From Rickettsiales bacterium (lineage in GTDB: Bacteria > Pseudomonadota > Alphaproteobacteria > TMED109), in assembly GCA_002689905.1 (NCBI GenBank), contig NZIN01000054.1, positions 1 through 14,351 of the forward strand: a DNA stretch of 14,351 nucleotides, given 5' to 3'. Numbering within the stretch: the stretch's first letter is position 1; the number at the start of each line of letters is the position of its first letter. Positions 7,496 through 14,114 of the stretch are shown here, piece by piece. The notes below the pieces were generated by a model. The model was not told the DNA's origin. It did not search any database and was given only the letters and a program-made list of their open reading frames with translations. Made by a program: the position numbers and the translations under genes.

Positions 7496-8431
7496 ATGTT
7501 TGATAGAAGAACTTTTTTAATTAAATCAGCTGCAATTGCAATTTTAGGGAATAGTTTTTTAAATAAATCTCATTCTAAAAATAATGACTTATCTAATGAA
7601 TATAATCCTATAAAAAAAAAAATATTAAAAAGTAAAAATAAAATACCTTCAATTGGAATGGGAACTTGGTTAACATTTGATATAGGCTACAATACTAAAA
7701 AGCTTTTGCAAAGAACTGAAGTTTTAAAAATATTTTTTAAATATGGTGGAGGATTAATTGATTCCTCTCCAATGTATGGAACTTCAGAGAGAGTTATTGG
7801 TAAATGCCTAAATAATATTAATGAAAACTACAATTTAATATCTGCTACTAAAGTTTGGACTCCTAATACATGGCATGGCATTAAACAAGTAGAAAATTCC
7901 TTGAATTATTGGAATTTAAACAAACTAGATTTATTACAAGTTCATAATTTAGTTAATTATGAAAACCACTTAGAAAAATTATTTCAATATAAAAAAGATA
8001 ATAAGATCAATTATATTGGCATTACAACCTCACATGGTTGGCGGCATAACAAAACTAAAGAAATTATGGAACGTTATGATATAGATTTTGTTCAATTTAC
8101 TTACAACATAGTTGATCGTGAAGCAGAAAAATATTTATTAGAATTAGCACATGAAAAAAAAATATCTGTTATTGCTAATAGACCTTTTCAAGGAGGCAAT
8201 CTATTTAATTTAGTTAAAAATAAAAATATTCCTTCATGGGCTAAAGATCAAGGAATAAAAACCTGGTCTAGTTTTTTCTTAAAGTACATTATATCTCATA
8301 AAGCAATTACGTGTGCCATACCAGCAACTTCCAAAATAGAACATATGCAAGAAAATATGGAAGCCATGTATGGCTTTTATCCTGATAAAGCTTTTAGAAA
8401 AAAAATGGAAAGCCACATAATAAACATTTAA
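7496..8431 (+). CDS. Aldo/keto reductase with twin-arginine-type N-terminus
   Basis: This 311-residue NAD(P)H-linked aldo/keto reductase reduces aldehydes or ketones. The catalytic tetrad is visible: D89 in GLIDSSPMYG, Y94, K119 in SATKVW and H150 in LLQVHN. Further family features are IGITTSH, VQFTYNIVDREAEKYLLELA, and the cofactor-binding AIPATSKIEHMQEN near the C-terminus. The N-terminus MFDRRTFLIKSAAIAILGNSFLNKSHSK is a twin-arginine signal (RRTFLIK then a short hydrophobic stretch), so the enzyme is probably exported folded to the periplasm or membrane-anchored. Periplasmic AKRs with such signals form a known minority of the family. It is divergent from the flavoprotein operon and ends one base before the convergent metallohydrolase gene. 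Substrate unknown. Confidence 0.92.
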   Translation: MFDRRTFLIKSAAIAILGNSFLNKSHSKNNDLSNEYNPIKKKILKSKNKIPSIGMGTWLTFDIGYNTKKLLQRTEVLKIFFKYGGGLIDSSPMYGTSERVIGKCLNNINENYNLISATKVWTPNTWHGIKQVENSLNYWNLNKLDLLQVHNLVNYENHLEKLFQYKKDNKINYIGITTSHGWRHNKTKEIMERYDIDFVQFTYNIVDREAEKYLLELAHEKKISVIANRPFQGGNLFNLVKNKNIPSWAKDQGIKTWSSFFLKYIISHKAITCAIPATSKIEHMQENMEAMYGFYPDKAFRKKMESHIINI

Positions 8432-8432
8432 C

Positions 8433-9182
8433 TTACCAAACTAGTAATCCTATATTTTTTTTTATCCATTTTTTATGTAATTTAAAATCAGGACAATACT
8501 CTGAGACTTCATTCCAAAAAGATTTTGAATGATTAAAGTAGATGATATGACAAAGCTCATGAATAACGACATAATCTATAACTTCTTCTGGCATCATTAT
8601 AAGTTTCCAATTAAAAGATAAATTACTTTTATTACTGCAACTGCCTAATCTTAACTGGTAAGATTTAATAGAAAAACTTTGAAATTTCACTCCTATTTTT
8701 TTTGAAAAGAATGCTAATTTATTTTCTATTAAGGATTTACATTCATTTTTATACCAATCTTCTAATACATTTTTGTATTTCTTATTTTTAAAATATGTTA
8801 ATAATAATTTATTTTTAGATATTAAAACATTATTTTTAGTATCTTTTTTTATGTCAACTATATATTTATTACCTAAGTAAAAAACAACACTTCCATTCTT
8901 TAATGCATTTATTTTTCCTATACTATTGGTATTTTCTAATATTCTTTTTTCTATCCATTTTTTTTTTTTTTTTAATAAACATATTATGTAGTCATCTTTA
9001 ACAAAGTATGGTGCATTAATTAATACGTTATTATTTACAACTCTAATACTAATTGATTTTTTCCTTTTTGTTTTTTTTAATTGGATGAATTTTGAAAAAC
9101 TAAGTCCTTCAATATTGGATATATTAGTATTTTCTTGAGAATTTACTTTTATAAATAAGCTTTCAATAAAACTTTTGATCAT
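8433..9182 (-). CDS. YgjP-type (DUF45) zinc metal-dependent hydrolase
   Basis: This 249-residue member of the YgjP/WLM/SprT-like metallopeptidase group carries H208-E209-L-C-H212 with the third ligand H218 in NHSKSFW. Here E209 is the catalytic base and the three His would bind zinc. It also has the family's RxGSCS sequence (RLGSCSNKSN, residues 178-187) and a strand-rich N-terminal domain (KSISIRVVNNNVLINAP). The physiological substrate of this family is not established. A run of 16 A encodes K71-K75 (8958-8973). It is the last gene of the long minus-strand run, 35 bases after acuI, and ends one base from the convergent aldo/keto reductase. No terminator is visible between the two. Confidence 0.85.
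   Translation of the reverse strand: MIKSFIESLFIKVNSQENTNISNIEGLSFSKFIQLKKTKRKKSISIRVVNNNVLINAPYFVKDDYIICLLKKKKKWIEKRILENTNSIGKINALKNGSVVFYLGNKYIVDIKKDTKNNVLISKNKLLLTYFKNKKYKNVLEDWYKNECKSLIENKLAFFSKKIGVKFQSFSIKSYQLRLGSCSNKSNLSFNWKLIMMPEEVIDYVVIHELCHIIYFNHSKSFWNEVSEYCPDFKLHKKWIKKNIGLLVW
8958..8973. repeat. 16-base A/T homopolymer inside a coding region
   Basis: An uninterrupted run of 16 T on the plus strand (A in the mRNA) lies within the YgjP-like gene and encodes five Lys before KKWIEKR. The reading frame is intact as given. Such a tract is a potential site for polymerase slippage and for sequencing error. Confidence 0.9.
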
Positions 9183-9217
9183 TGAATCTAATTAATTCTT
9201 TAAATTTATATTAATAA

Positions 9218-10204
9218 TCAATTATTAACATCTATAACTATTCTACCATATGAATTGTTATTAAGCATACCTTCAGCAGCATTAATCACATTACTTAGAG
9301 ATATAGTTTTTGTCATTTTTTCTAAGTCATTTAAATTTAAGTCAGACTCTAGCCTCTGCCATGCTTTTACTCTAGATTCCATTGGACAATATACACTATC
9401 AACACCTGCAAGTGTAACACCTCTTAAAATGAAAGGCATTACTGTTGCGGGAAAATCAAATCCTTGAGCTAGCCCACAGGCAGCTACAGTTCCACCGTAT
9501 TTTATAGATGCACAAATATTTGCTAGTGTAAAACTTCCAACTGAATCTATAGCACCTGCCCATATTTCTTTTCCCAAAGGTCTCCCTTTCTCAGATAACT
9601 CTGTTCTATTAATAATTCTTTTAGCACCTAAGGATTTAAGATATTCTTCATGCTCAGCTCTACCTGAAGAGGCACATACTTGGTAACCTAATTTATTTAA
9701 GATAGAAATCGCAGTACTTCCTACACCTCCTGAGGCGCCCGTAACCAAAATTTCTCCCTTATCAGGAGTTACTCCATTTTTTTCTAGGGCTATTACGCAA
9801 AGCATAGCTGTATATCCTGCTGTACCAATAGCCATTGCCTGTTTTTGAGTAAACTTTTCTGGTAACCTTACTAACCAATCACCATTCACTCTTGCTTTCT
9901 GAGACATACCTCCCCAATATTTTTCACCAACTCCAAATCCATTTAAAACCACAGGATCTCCAACCTTAAAATTTTCGTTAGAACTTTCTTCTACTTCCCC
10001 TGAAAAATCTATCCCTGGAACAATAGGAAAACTTTTTACGATTGGAGATGATGATGTGATAGCTAGTGCATCTTTATAATTAAGTGTTGTGAAGTTTACT
10101 TTAACTAGCACATCACCTTGTGGTAAATCAGAATTTTGTATTTCTTCTACTTTACCAGTTGCATTTTTATCATCCTGCTTATTTAAGACTAATGCTTTAA
10201 ACAT
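9218..10204 (-). CDS. acuI: Acryloyl-CoA reductase / quinone oxidoreductase, YhdH-AcuI family
   Basis: This 328-residue NADPH-dependent medium-chain dehydrogenase lacks the zinc ligands of alcohol dehydrogenases. Family landmarks are TLNYKDALAIT (40-50), FPIVPGIDFSGEV (59-71), LNGFGVGEKYWGGM (87-100), the nucleotide-binding VTGASGGVGS (154-163), and PFILRGVTLAGVDSVYCP. These match AcuI/YhdH, which reduces toxic acryloyl-CoA to propionyl-CoA in propionate and DMSP metabolism. Marine bacteria carrying acuI often have DMSP genes next to it (dmdA, dddL and others); none is seen here. The start is firm: AGAGGAG lies 5 bases before the ATG, the strongest ribosome-binding site in the window. The gene lies 30 bases after the DUF1326 gene in the same operon. 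The exact substrate is inferred from family. Confidence 0.88.
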   Translation of the reverse strand: MFKALVLNKQDDKNATGKVEEIQNSDLPQGDVLVKVNFTTLNYKDALAITSSSPIVKSFPIVPGIDFSGEVEESSNENFKVGDPVVLNGFGVGEKYWGGMSQKARVNGDWLVRLPEKFTQKQAMAIGTAGYTAMLCVIALEKNGVTPDKGEILVTGASGGVGSTAISILNKLGYQVCASSGRAEHEEYLKSLGAKRIINRTELSEKGRPLGKEIWAGAIDSVGSFTLANICASIKYGGTVAACGLAQGFDFPATVMPFILRGVTLAGVDSVYCPMESRVKAWQRLESDLNLNDLEKMTKTISLSNVINAAEGMLNNNSYGRIVIDVNN

Positions 10205-10209
10205 TTTTA

Positions 10210-10216
10210 CTCCTCT
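10210..10216 (-). promoter_or_regulatory. Strong Shine-Dalgarno of acuI
   Basis: AGAGGAG on the minus strand is five bases before the ATG at 10204. It is the best ribosome-binding site in the window and suggests that acuI is translated more strongly than its operon neighbours, which have weak sites or none. Confidence 0.75.
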
Positions 10217-10234
10217 AAATTTTATTAAAAAATT

Positions 10235-10864
10235 TTATGGCCCTGACCACTCTATAGGGCATATTTCTGCAGACTTTCCATCAAAGTCCCACACTCTACC
10301 GTAATCTCTTACTCTAGAACGGTTTCCTTTTGCTACAATCACTTCAGGCCCCATCCAATATTTAGTATTATTGATTGTAACAGGCTCATTTGAAGAAATG
10401 CCTTCTATCATTTCTACTTGTCCTTGAATTTTTCTTCCAATATTTATAGTTCTTTTTTTACCATCCCTAATTATATCTACAGAAGTTTTTTCTGCCCCAA
10501 TAATTTCTGAAACTAGTGCCGTAAAAAGTCCTGTTGTACCGCCTGCAGCTCCTGAAAAAATACTTAGTATGCCGTTATAAGCTTTATCGTTTGCTTTGTC
10601 ATCAACATAGGCAGCTACTTTCCAGTTTCCTTCACCCATTCTACCAGGTATATCAACCAATAAACCTACATTTAAACCTTTTAAAGATTCGCCTTCATAA
10701 TGTCCCTCATCTATAATTATACCCATCCAAGCATGACAATGACCTTCTGTAGGAGGATGAGCTCCTAGTGACACAACACAAGGGCAAAATACATCACATG
10801 AACAATTTAAAATTAACTCTCCTTGAATTTTCCAGTCTGTAGGTTTCTTATTTGGTCTTTGCAT
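10235..10864 (-). CDS. DUF1326 family protein with CxCxxxCxC motif
   Basis: This 209-residue protein is recognised as DUF1326 (COG5588) from its N-terminal motif and glycine pattern. Residues 15-29 read GELILNCSCDVFCPC, giving C21-x-C23-x3-C27-x-C29. HCHAW (42-46) adds H42, C43 and H44, and a further Cys lies near the C-terminus (EICPIEW). Together these make a plausible metal site. The middle section YVDDKANDKAYNGILSIFSGAAGG is typical of the family. No signal peptide or membrane segment, so it is probably cytoplasmic. Function is not established. It follows the DUF2182 membrane-protein gene by 8 bases; the two families are commonly adjacent, suggesting that they act as a unit. A weak AAGAAGA ribosome site precedes the ATG. 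Metal binding is inference. Confidence 0.85.
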   Translation of the reverse strand: MQRPNKKPTDWKIQGELILNCSCDVFCPCVVSLGAHPPTEGHCHAWMGIIIDEGHYEGESLKGLNVGLLVDIPGRMGEGNWKVAAYVDDKANDKAYNGILSIFSGAAGGTTGLFTALVSEIIGAEKTSVDIIRDGKKRTINIGRKIQGQVEMIEGISSNEPVTINNTKYWMGPEVIVAKGNRSRVRDYGRVWDFDGKSAEICPIEWSGP

Positions 10865-10872
10865 TTTTCTTC

Positions 10873-11637
10873 TTATTTAAAATTTTTAAATATTAAATAT
10901 ATACCAATACTAATTAGAAGTATACCTAACGGTTTTTTAGTTATACCTCCTATTTGAGGAAGTTTTTCCAATATAACTATTAAAGTTACTAAGCCCATCC
11001 ATATAAAATTCATATAACCCATTACAAAGGCTAAAATCATAAATCCCCAACAACAACCAATACAAAATAGACCTAATCCTAAACCCATTTTTACTCCACC
11101 AAGTAAACCATTTTTCCATTTTTTTATAAAATAATTGAATGGAGTTATACAGACACCATGGCAAAAATCTTTAATTTTAGTAAACTGAAAAGCTCCAACA
11201 AGAATAACTAGTGCTGGAACTAACCAAACAGATTTAATTATGCCCTCATTATTGATAAATTTAGTATTCATTAAAAAAACTTGTAAGTAGGCAATACTCA
11301 AGGAAAAAATAGTCCACATTATTATATAGCCTAATAATAATCCAACCCAACCTCCCCAGGTTCCATGAGCACTCTTTATTAAATCCTGATAAGTTAAAAA
11401 AGTAGGTACCATTGTCGGAAGCATCATTGCTAACATCATTATAGACCACATAGAAAATAACATTTTTAGTGACACCATATAGCTCATATCCATAGAGTTC
11501 ATAGACATGTCCATTACTATTTTGCCTGTCCAGTCAAACCCCATAGTAGCTGACATATTAAATAAATATAACCAAGAGAGGATTATTAGTAAAAAAAAAC
11601 TCAACCATATAATTGATCTAATTAAACTCTTATTCAT
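10873..11637 (-). CDS. DUF2182 predicted metal-binding integral membrane protein
   Basis: This 254-residue polytopic membrane protein is recognised as DUF2182 (COG5486). Helices lie at about 7-26, 57-80, 96-122, 136-153, 182-206, 208-225 and 236-251. Signature sequences are MWSIMMLAMMLPTM (63-76), DFCHGVC (157-163) and FCIGCCWGFMILAFVMGYMN (191-210). The loop after helix 1 has VMDMSMNSMDMSYM, and residues 42-76 contain 13 Met, mostly in MxM or MM spacing, as in Cu(I)-binding periplasmic loops. The Cys of CHGVC and GCCW could bind metal inside or near the membrane. No transport reaction is established for the family. The DUF1326 gene follows 8 bases downstream and DUF5665 precedes it by 10 bases. 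A copper role is inference. Confidence 0.86.
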   Translation of the reverse strand: MNKSLIRSIIWLSFFLLIILSWLYLFNMSATMGFDWTGKIVMDMSMNSMDMSYMVSLKMLFSMWSIMMLAMMLPTMVPTFLTYQDLIKSAHGTWGGWVGLLLGYIIMWTIFSLSIAYLQVFLMNTKFINNEGIIKSVWLVPALVILVGAFQFTKIKDFCHGVCITPFNYFIKKWKNGLLGGVKMGLGLGLFCIGCCWGFMILAFVMGYMNFIWMGLVTLIVILEKLPQIGGITKKPLGILLISIGIYLIFKNFK

Positions 11638-11647
11638 TTATGTATTA

Positions 11648-11914
11648 TTACCTTTCGAACTTTTCAATTTCTAAAATTAATTGTGAAACCAACTCACCAA
11701 TAATAGGAATAAATTCAATTTTTGACAAACTAAATGTTAAAAAAGAAACTAGTATAGTTGCTCCTAAAACCCAACCTAAACCTGATGCAAGCCCTCTGAA
11801 AAAACTTATAATTATAAGTTTTCTAGATGAATTATAAATCTTGAAAATATTATGATTATACAATTTTTTTATATTATCATTTAGTTTTTTTATTTCTTCG
11901 TTATTAGTTTTCAT
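11648..11914 (-). CDS. DUF5665-like small membrane protein
   Basis: This 88-residue protein has an N-terminal charged helix (NNEEIKKLNDNIKKLYNHN), a basic stretch, and RGLASGLGWVLGATILVSFLTF (about 40-61), one probable membrane helix rich in glycine. A hydrophobic amphipathic C-terminus (IPIIGELVSQLILEI) follows. The RGxxxGLGWVLGATIL core is what I remember of DUF5665 proteins, which have no assigned function. ATG start; 10 bases upstream of DUF2182 and 12 bases after the 179-residue gene, so it is part of the same transcript. Confidence 0.7.
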   Translation of the reverse strand: MKTNNEEIKKLNDNIKKLYNHNIFKIYNSSRKLIIISFFRGLASGLGWVLGATILVSFLTFSLSKIEFIPIIGELVSQLILEIEKFER

Positions 11915-11926
11915 TGATTAACACAC

Positions 11927-12466
11927 TTAATTATACTTTGATAGGTTATATTCTCTTTTAGAACCAGCTACAGTATCAAAGTATTTTCCAAAGATATGTA
12001 AGTATAGCCCGCTTAAAATTTCAGATTCTATAGAAGTCTTTTGAGGATTAGCATCTAATTCATAATTTATTTTTTCATTTGAAACTATCTTATTAATTAT
12101 ATCTTTTGTAGAACTTAAAAAGTTATTTCTTTCTTCTATGTCCTGATTATTAAATAGATAAACTTTTTTTATTTCTTCTATAGCTTTTTCACCTTTCACT
12201 GCTATTTCTTCTAAGTCAATATGAGATATATCACACATTAAAACTACTCCAAGGTCTCTGGAAGAAATACTTAATTCACTATTATCTTTAATAATTTCAA
12301 ATAAATCTGATGTTTTTGATACTTTGTTAACATCAACTGTATATTTTTTACCATTTATTTTATTAAAAATGAAAATACTTTCTTTATGACCCAAGCAATA
12401 TTTCTTTAAGTTTATTCTAAACTCTTCAACAGTATTTGGAGTTTTAATATCTTCTATTTTTAACAT
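11927..12466 (-). CDS. Hypothetical protein, 179 aa
   Basis: I do not recognise this protein. It is soluble, lacks a signal peptide or membrane helix, and is predicted mixed alpha/beta. An early segment (EFRINLKKYCLGHKESIFIFNKINGKKYTVDVNKV) looks like strands, then a charged helical part (IEEIKKVYLFNNQDIEERNNFLSSTKDIINKIV) and a C-terminal helix with EILSGLYLHIFGKYFDTVAGS. Two Cys (24 and 78) are not arranged as a metal site. Close spacing to both neighbours (10 and 12 bases), an ATG start and no internal stop support a real gene within the operon. Confidence 0.65.
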   Translation of the reverse strand: MLKIEDIKTPNTVEEFRINLKKYCLGHKESIFIFNKINGKKYTVDVNKVSKTSDLFEIIKDNSELSISSRDLGVVLMCDISHIDLEEIAVKGEKAIEEIKKVYLFNNQDIEERNNFLSSTKDIINKIVSNEKINYELDANPQKTSIESEILSGLYLHIFGKYFDTVAGSKREYNLSKYN

Positions 12467-12476
12467 TGTATATTTA

Positions 12477-12959
12477 TTAATGTTGAATGGTTTCTATTAA
12501 TTTACCATTTTTATATATTTGAGTTTTTCGTAATTGACCACTCATATAGTATTCAAAACATTCACCATCTTTTTTGCCTAATTTGAAGTTACCTTTTTTT
12601 TGTAAGGTACCATTTTTATTAAAGAATATATATACTCCGTCTGTTTTACCCTCTTTATAATTAATTTTTATATGCAATTGCCCACTCGCGTAATACCTTA
12701 CCCATTCTCCATCCCTTTTACCGTCTTTGTAATTACTTTTAATCCATAATTGACCATTATTATAAACTAACCATTCACCTTCTATTTGGCCTTCTACTAT
12801 ATTACCTCGTCTTCTACCAACTACCTTACCACTAAATGGTTCTTCCTTAAATTTCTCATAAAAAAGTCCATCTCTTTTTTGTAAATCATTGAAATCAATG
12901 TCTTTACTACAAATAATTGAAGTAAATAATAAACTTAATATGATCAGCAGGTGTTGCAT
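12477..12959 (-). CDS. Secreted YwqK/MORN-type repeat protein
   Basis: From the ATG at 12959 this is a 160-residue protein with a signal peptide (MQHLLIILSLLFTSIICS). It then has about four repeats of some 23 residues: GEWLVYNNGQLWIKSNYKDGKRD, GEWVRYYASGQLHIKINYKEGKTD, GVYIFFNKNGTLQKKGNFKLGKKD and GECFEYYMSGQLRKTQIYKNGK. These fit the MORN-like WG-Y-x3-GQL pattern of the YwqK family, short beta-hairpins that stack and probably act in periplasmic or surface binding. The frame opens farther upstream to 13049, but that extension has no signal-like order and lies inside the preceding mini-gene, so it is rejected. Databases often call this family an antitoxin; I see no toxin next to it. Function unknown. 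Confidence 0.8.
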   Translation of the reverse strand: MQHLLIILSLLFTSIICSKDIDFNDLQKRDGLFYEKFKEEPFSGKVVGRRRGNIVEGQIEGEWLVYNNGQLWIKSNYKDGKRDGEWVRYYASGQLHIKINYKEGKTDGVYIFFNKNGTLQKKGNFKLGKKDGECFEYYMSGQLRKTQIYKNGKLIETIQH

Positions 12960-13017
12960 AAAAGCATTACAACTAAATCTGTCTCTAATAACTAAAATTA
13001 TAAACTCAAACAAGAAT

Positions 13018-13221
13018 TTACTTTTTTTTGCTTTTCCATGTCCCTCCATATTGATATGATTGTATAAATTTTTTTTTTATACCTTTTAAACAATCCTTGC
13101 AAACAAAAACCCATGCTTCATATGCTCTATTTCTTTTTACAAATTGCTCCTCATATCTACAACGATATAATATTTCTTTTTTCTCACCACAAATATAACA
13201 TTTTTTTTTTCTATTTCTCAA
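13018..13221 (-). CDS. Small zinc-ribbon-like CxxC/CxxC protein
   Basis: This 67-residue basic protein has C8-Y-I-C11 and C41-K-D-C44 flanking a central part with C21, a layout that fits a small treble-clef or zinc-ribbon fold. AYEAWVFVCKDCLKG and the KKK-rich tail (KKKFIQSYQYGGTWKSKKK) suggest nucleic-acid or ribosome contact, but that is inference. The likely start is TTG at 13221; no other start precedes the first Cys pair. It begins 4 bases after the 89-residue gene and ends before the signal-peptide ATG of the YwqK-type gene at 12959. Function unknown. Confidence 0.65.
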   Translation of the reverse strand: MRNRKKKCYICGEKKEILYRCRYEEQFVKRNRAYEAWVFVCKDCLKGIKKKFIQSYQYGGTWKSKKK

Positions 13222-13225
13222 CCTA

Positions 13226-13495
13226 TTACTTCAGAACTTTTTTTATTTTACTGTCATATTCAGCAAAGTATTGGGAGATAATTTCTAATTCAAAAAAAGA
13301 TAAGATTGATGTATTAGATTCTTTATCTAAAAGAAATTCAAAACTATATTCAAGTAATTTTTTTTTAGATATTTTTTTATCTGTTAAACCTTCATAGCAT
13401 TTATCAGATAATATAATTGTATGTTTTGTAATAGTTTTCTGGTTCACTATTACTTCAAATTTATTATTTGAAATTTCTTTTATAGATATACTCAT
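13226..13495 (-). CDS. Conserved hypothetical protein, 89 aa
   Basis: This 89-residue soluble acidic-to-neutral protein reads MSISIKEISNNKFEVIVNQKTITKHTIILS, a beta-hairpin-rich start. LEYSFEFLLDKESNTSILSFFELEIISQYFAEYDSKI follows. The pattern of a THxVxLS strand, then a SFEFLLxRESNTSIL helix and an ISRYFPEYE end is, as I remember it, a small conserved bacterial family without assigned function. ATG start, one Cys, no membrane helix. It is the first gene of the long run towards ygjP and stands 72 bases after the stop of the interrupted gene at 13567, so a promoter for the run could lie in that gap. Confidence 0.72.
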   Translation of the reverse strand: MSISIKEISNNKFEVIVNQKTITKHTIILSDKCYEGLTDKKISKKKLLEYSFEFLLDKESNTSILSFFELEIISQYFAEYDSKIKKVLK

Positions 13496-13566
13496 GTTTT
13501 TTTTAATAAACTCTGCAATTTTTACTCATAAAAGTTATATATCTACTTAGCAACAAATTAATAACT

Positions 13567-14049
13567 TTATAATACTTTATATCTATTTTCTAATTCTTTA
13601 TGAAGAGTTTCTGTCAACTTGCACTTATCTTTAGAAAAACCTTTTGAAACTTTATATTTAGTAGCAAAAATACATTTTATTCCTTTAAACTTTTTCCATT
13701 TTCCAAACCCTTCAATAAATGTTGACTTTCCTGTTCCTCCTTCGTCTCCTTGGTTTGACCGTTCAGATAAAATCTAAAATTTTTCGTCATCACTGTCCAG
13801 ATGTTCGCAAATTACTAATAAACCTTCGTAACTATTTATTATGCTTTGAATTGTTCCATAGCAAAAAGATGTTCCATAATTACTATAATTATTCGTCCAG
13901 CTTCCATTATTTTCATAAAGTGTAAACTTTTTTTTATTCAATAATTCCTGACATTTTAAAGATAATGTAAAATGACTGTCTTTAATAATTTCAAAAGAAA
14001 CTGAGAAAAAAGAAATCAGATAAATTAATATAGTTATAAATAGTTTCAT
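13567..14049 (-). pseudogene. Small secreted protein gene interrupted by an in-frame TAG
   Basis: The ATG at 14049 has GGAAG 7 bases before it and opens a 91-residue product with a signal peptide (MKLFITILIYLISFFSVSFE). That product ends at TAG (13774-13776). The same frame continues for 68 more codons without a stop to TAA at 13567-13569. Joined, the sequence makes one coherent domain of about 160 residues. The first half has NNGSWTNNYSNYGTSFCYGTI and GLLVICEHLDSDDEKF; after the TAG come ILSERSNQGDEGGTGK, FIEGFGKWKKFKGIKC and ATKYKVSKGF. This matches a pattern I remember from marine bacterial secreted proteins, with a C-E-x-D-D-G-D segment and a later GxGKxKxxxGIxC. TAG stands where such proteins usually have W after KF, so TGG to TAG is likely. 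Alternatives are an assembly error, or two separate genes. Function unknown. Confidence 0.7.
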
Positions 14050-14114
14050 GTTTCACTTCCATTCAATTTTTTTTCTACATCAGTCATTGATTTCAATGAA
14101 TTAAATTTTTTGAT

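Noticed and set aside
10873..11637. DUF2182 protein considered as a subunit of a terminal oxidase or as a copper-transporting ATPase.
   Set aside because: No haem-binding His pattern of an oxidase and no ATPase phosphorylation motif; the helix and Cys/Met signature fits DUF2182 only.
12477..13049. YwqK-type protein read as the antitoxin of a toxin-antitoxin pair.
   Set aside because: It has a signal peptide and MORN-like repeats and no adjacent toxin; the neighbouring 67-aa protein looks like a zinc ribbon. The label is a database convention.
12960..13049. Upstream extension of the YwqK-type frame to an ATG at 13049.
   Set aside because: The extension overlaps the CxxC mini-gene and would bury the signal peptide; the ATG at 12959 fits better.
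13567..13773. GTGKST in the part after the amber codon resembles a Walker A motif.
   Set aside because: It lacks the GxxxxGK[ST] spacing context of a P-loop fold and any Walker B; the surrounding pattern fits a small secreted beta-rich protein.
7419..14098. A 15-base sequence, TCATTGATTTCAATG, occurs at 7419-7433 and 14084-14098 and is nearly palindromic, suggesting an operator or element end.
   Set aside because: In 14 kb at about 70% AT one such pair is expected by chance; there are only two copies, the first lies over the start of the flavoprotein gene, and the stem has a 2-base loop.
14050..14114. Possible terminator between guaA and the interrupted gene.
   Set aside because: The hairpin is AT-rich and short and is followed on the minus strand by A rather than U residues.
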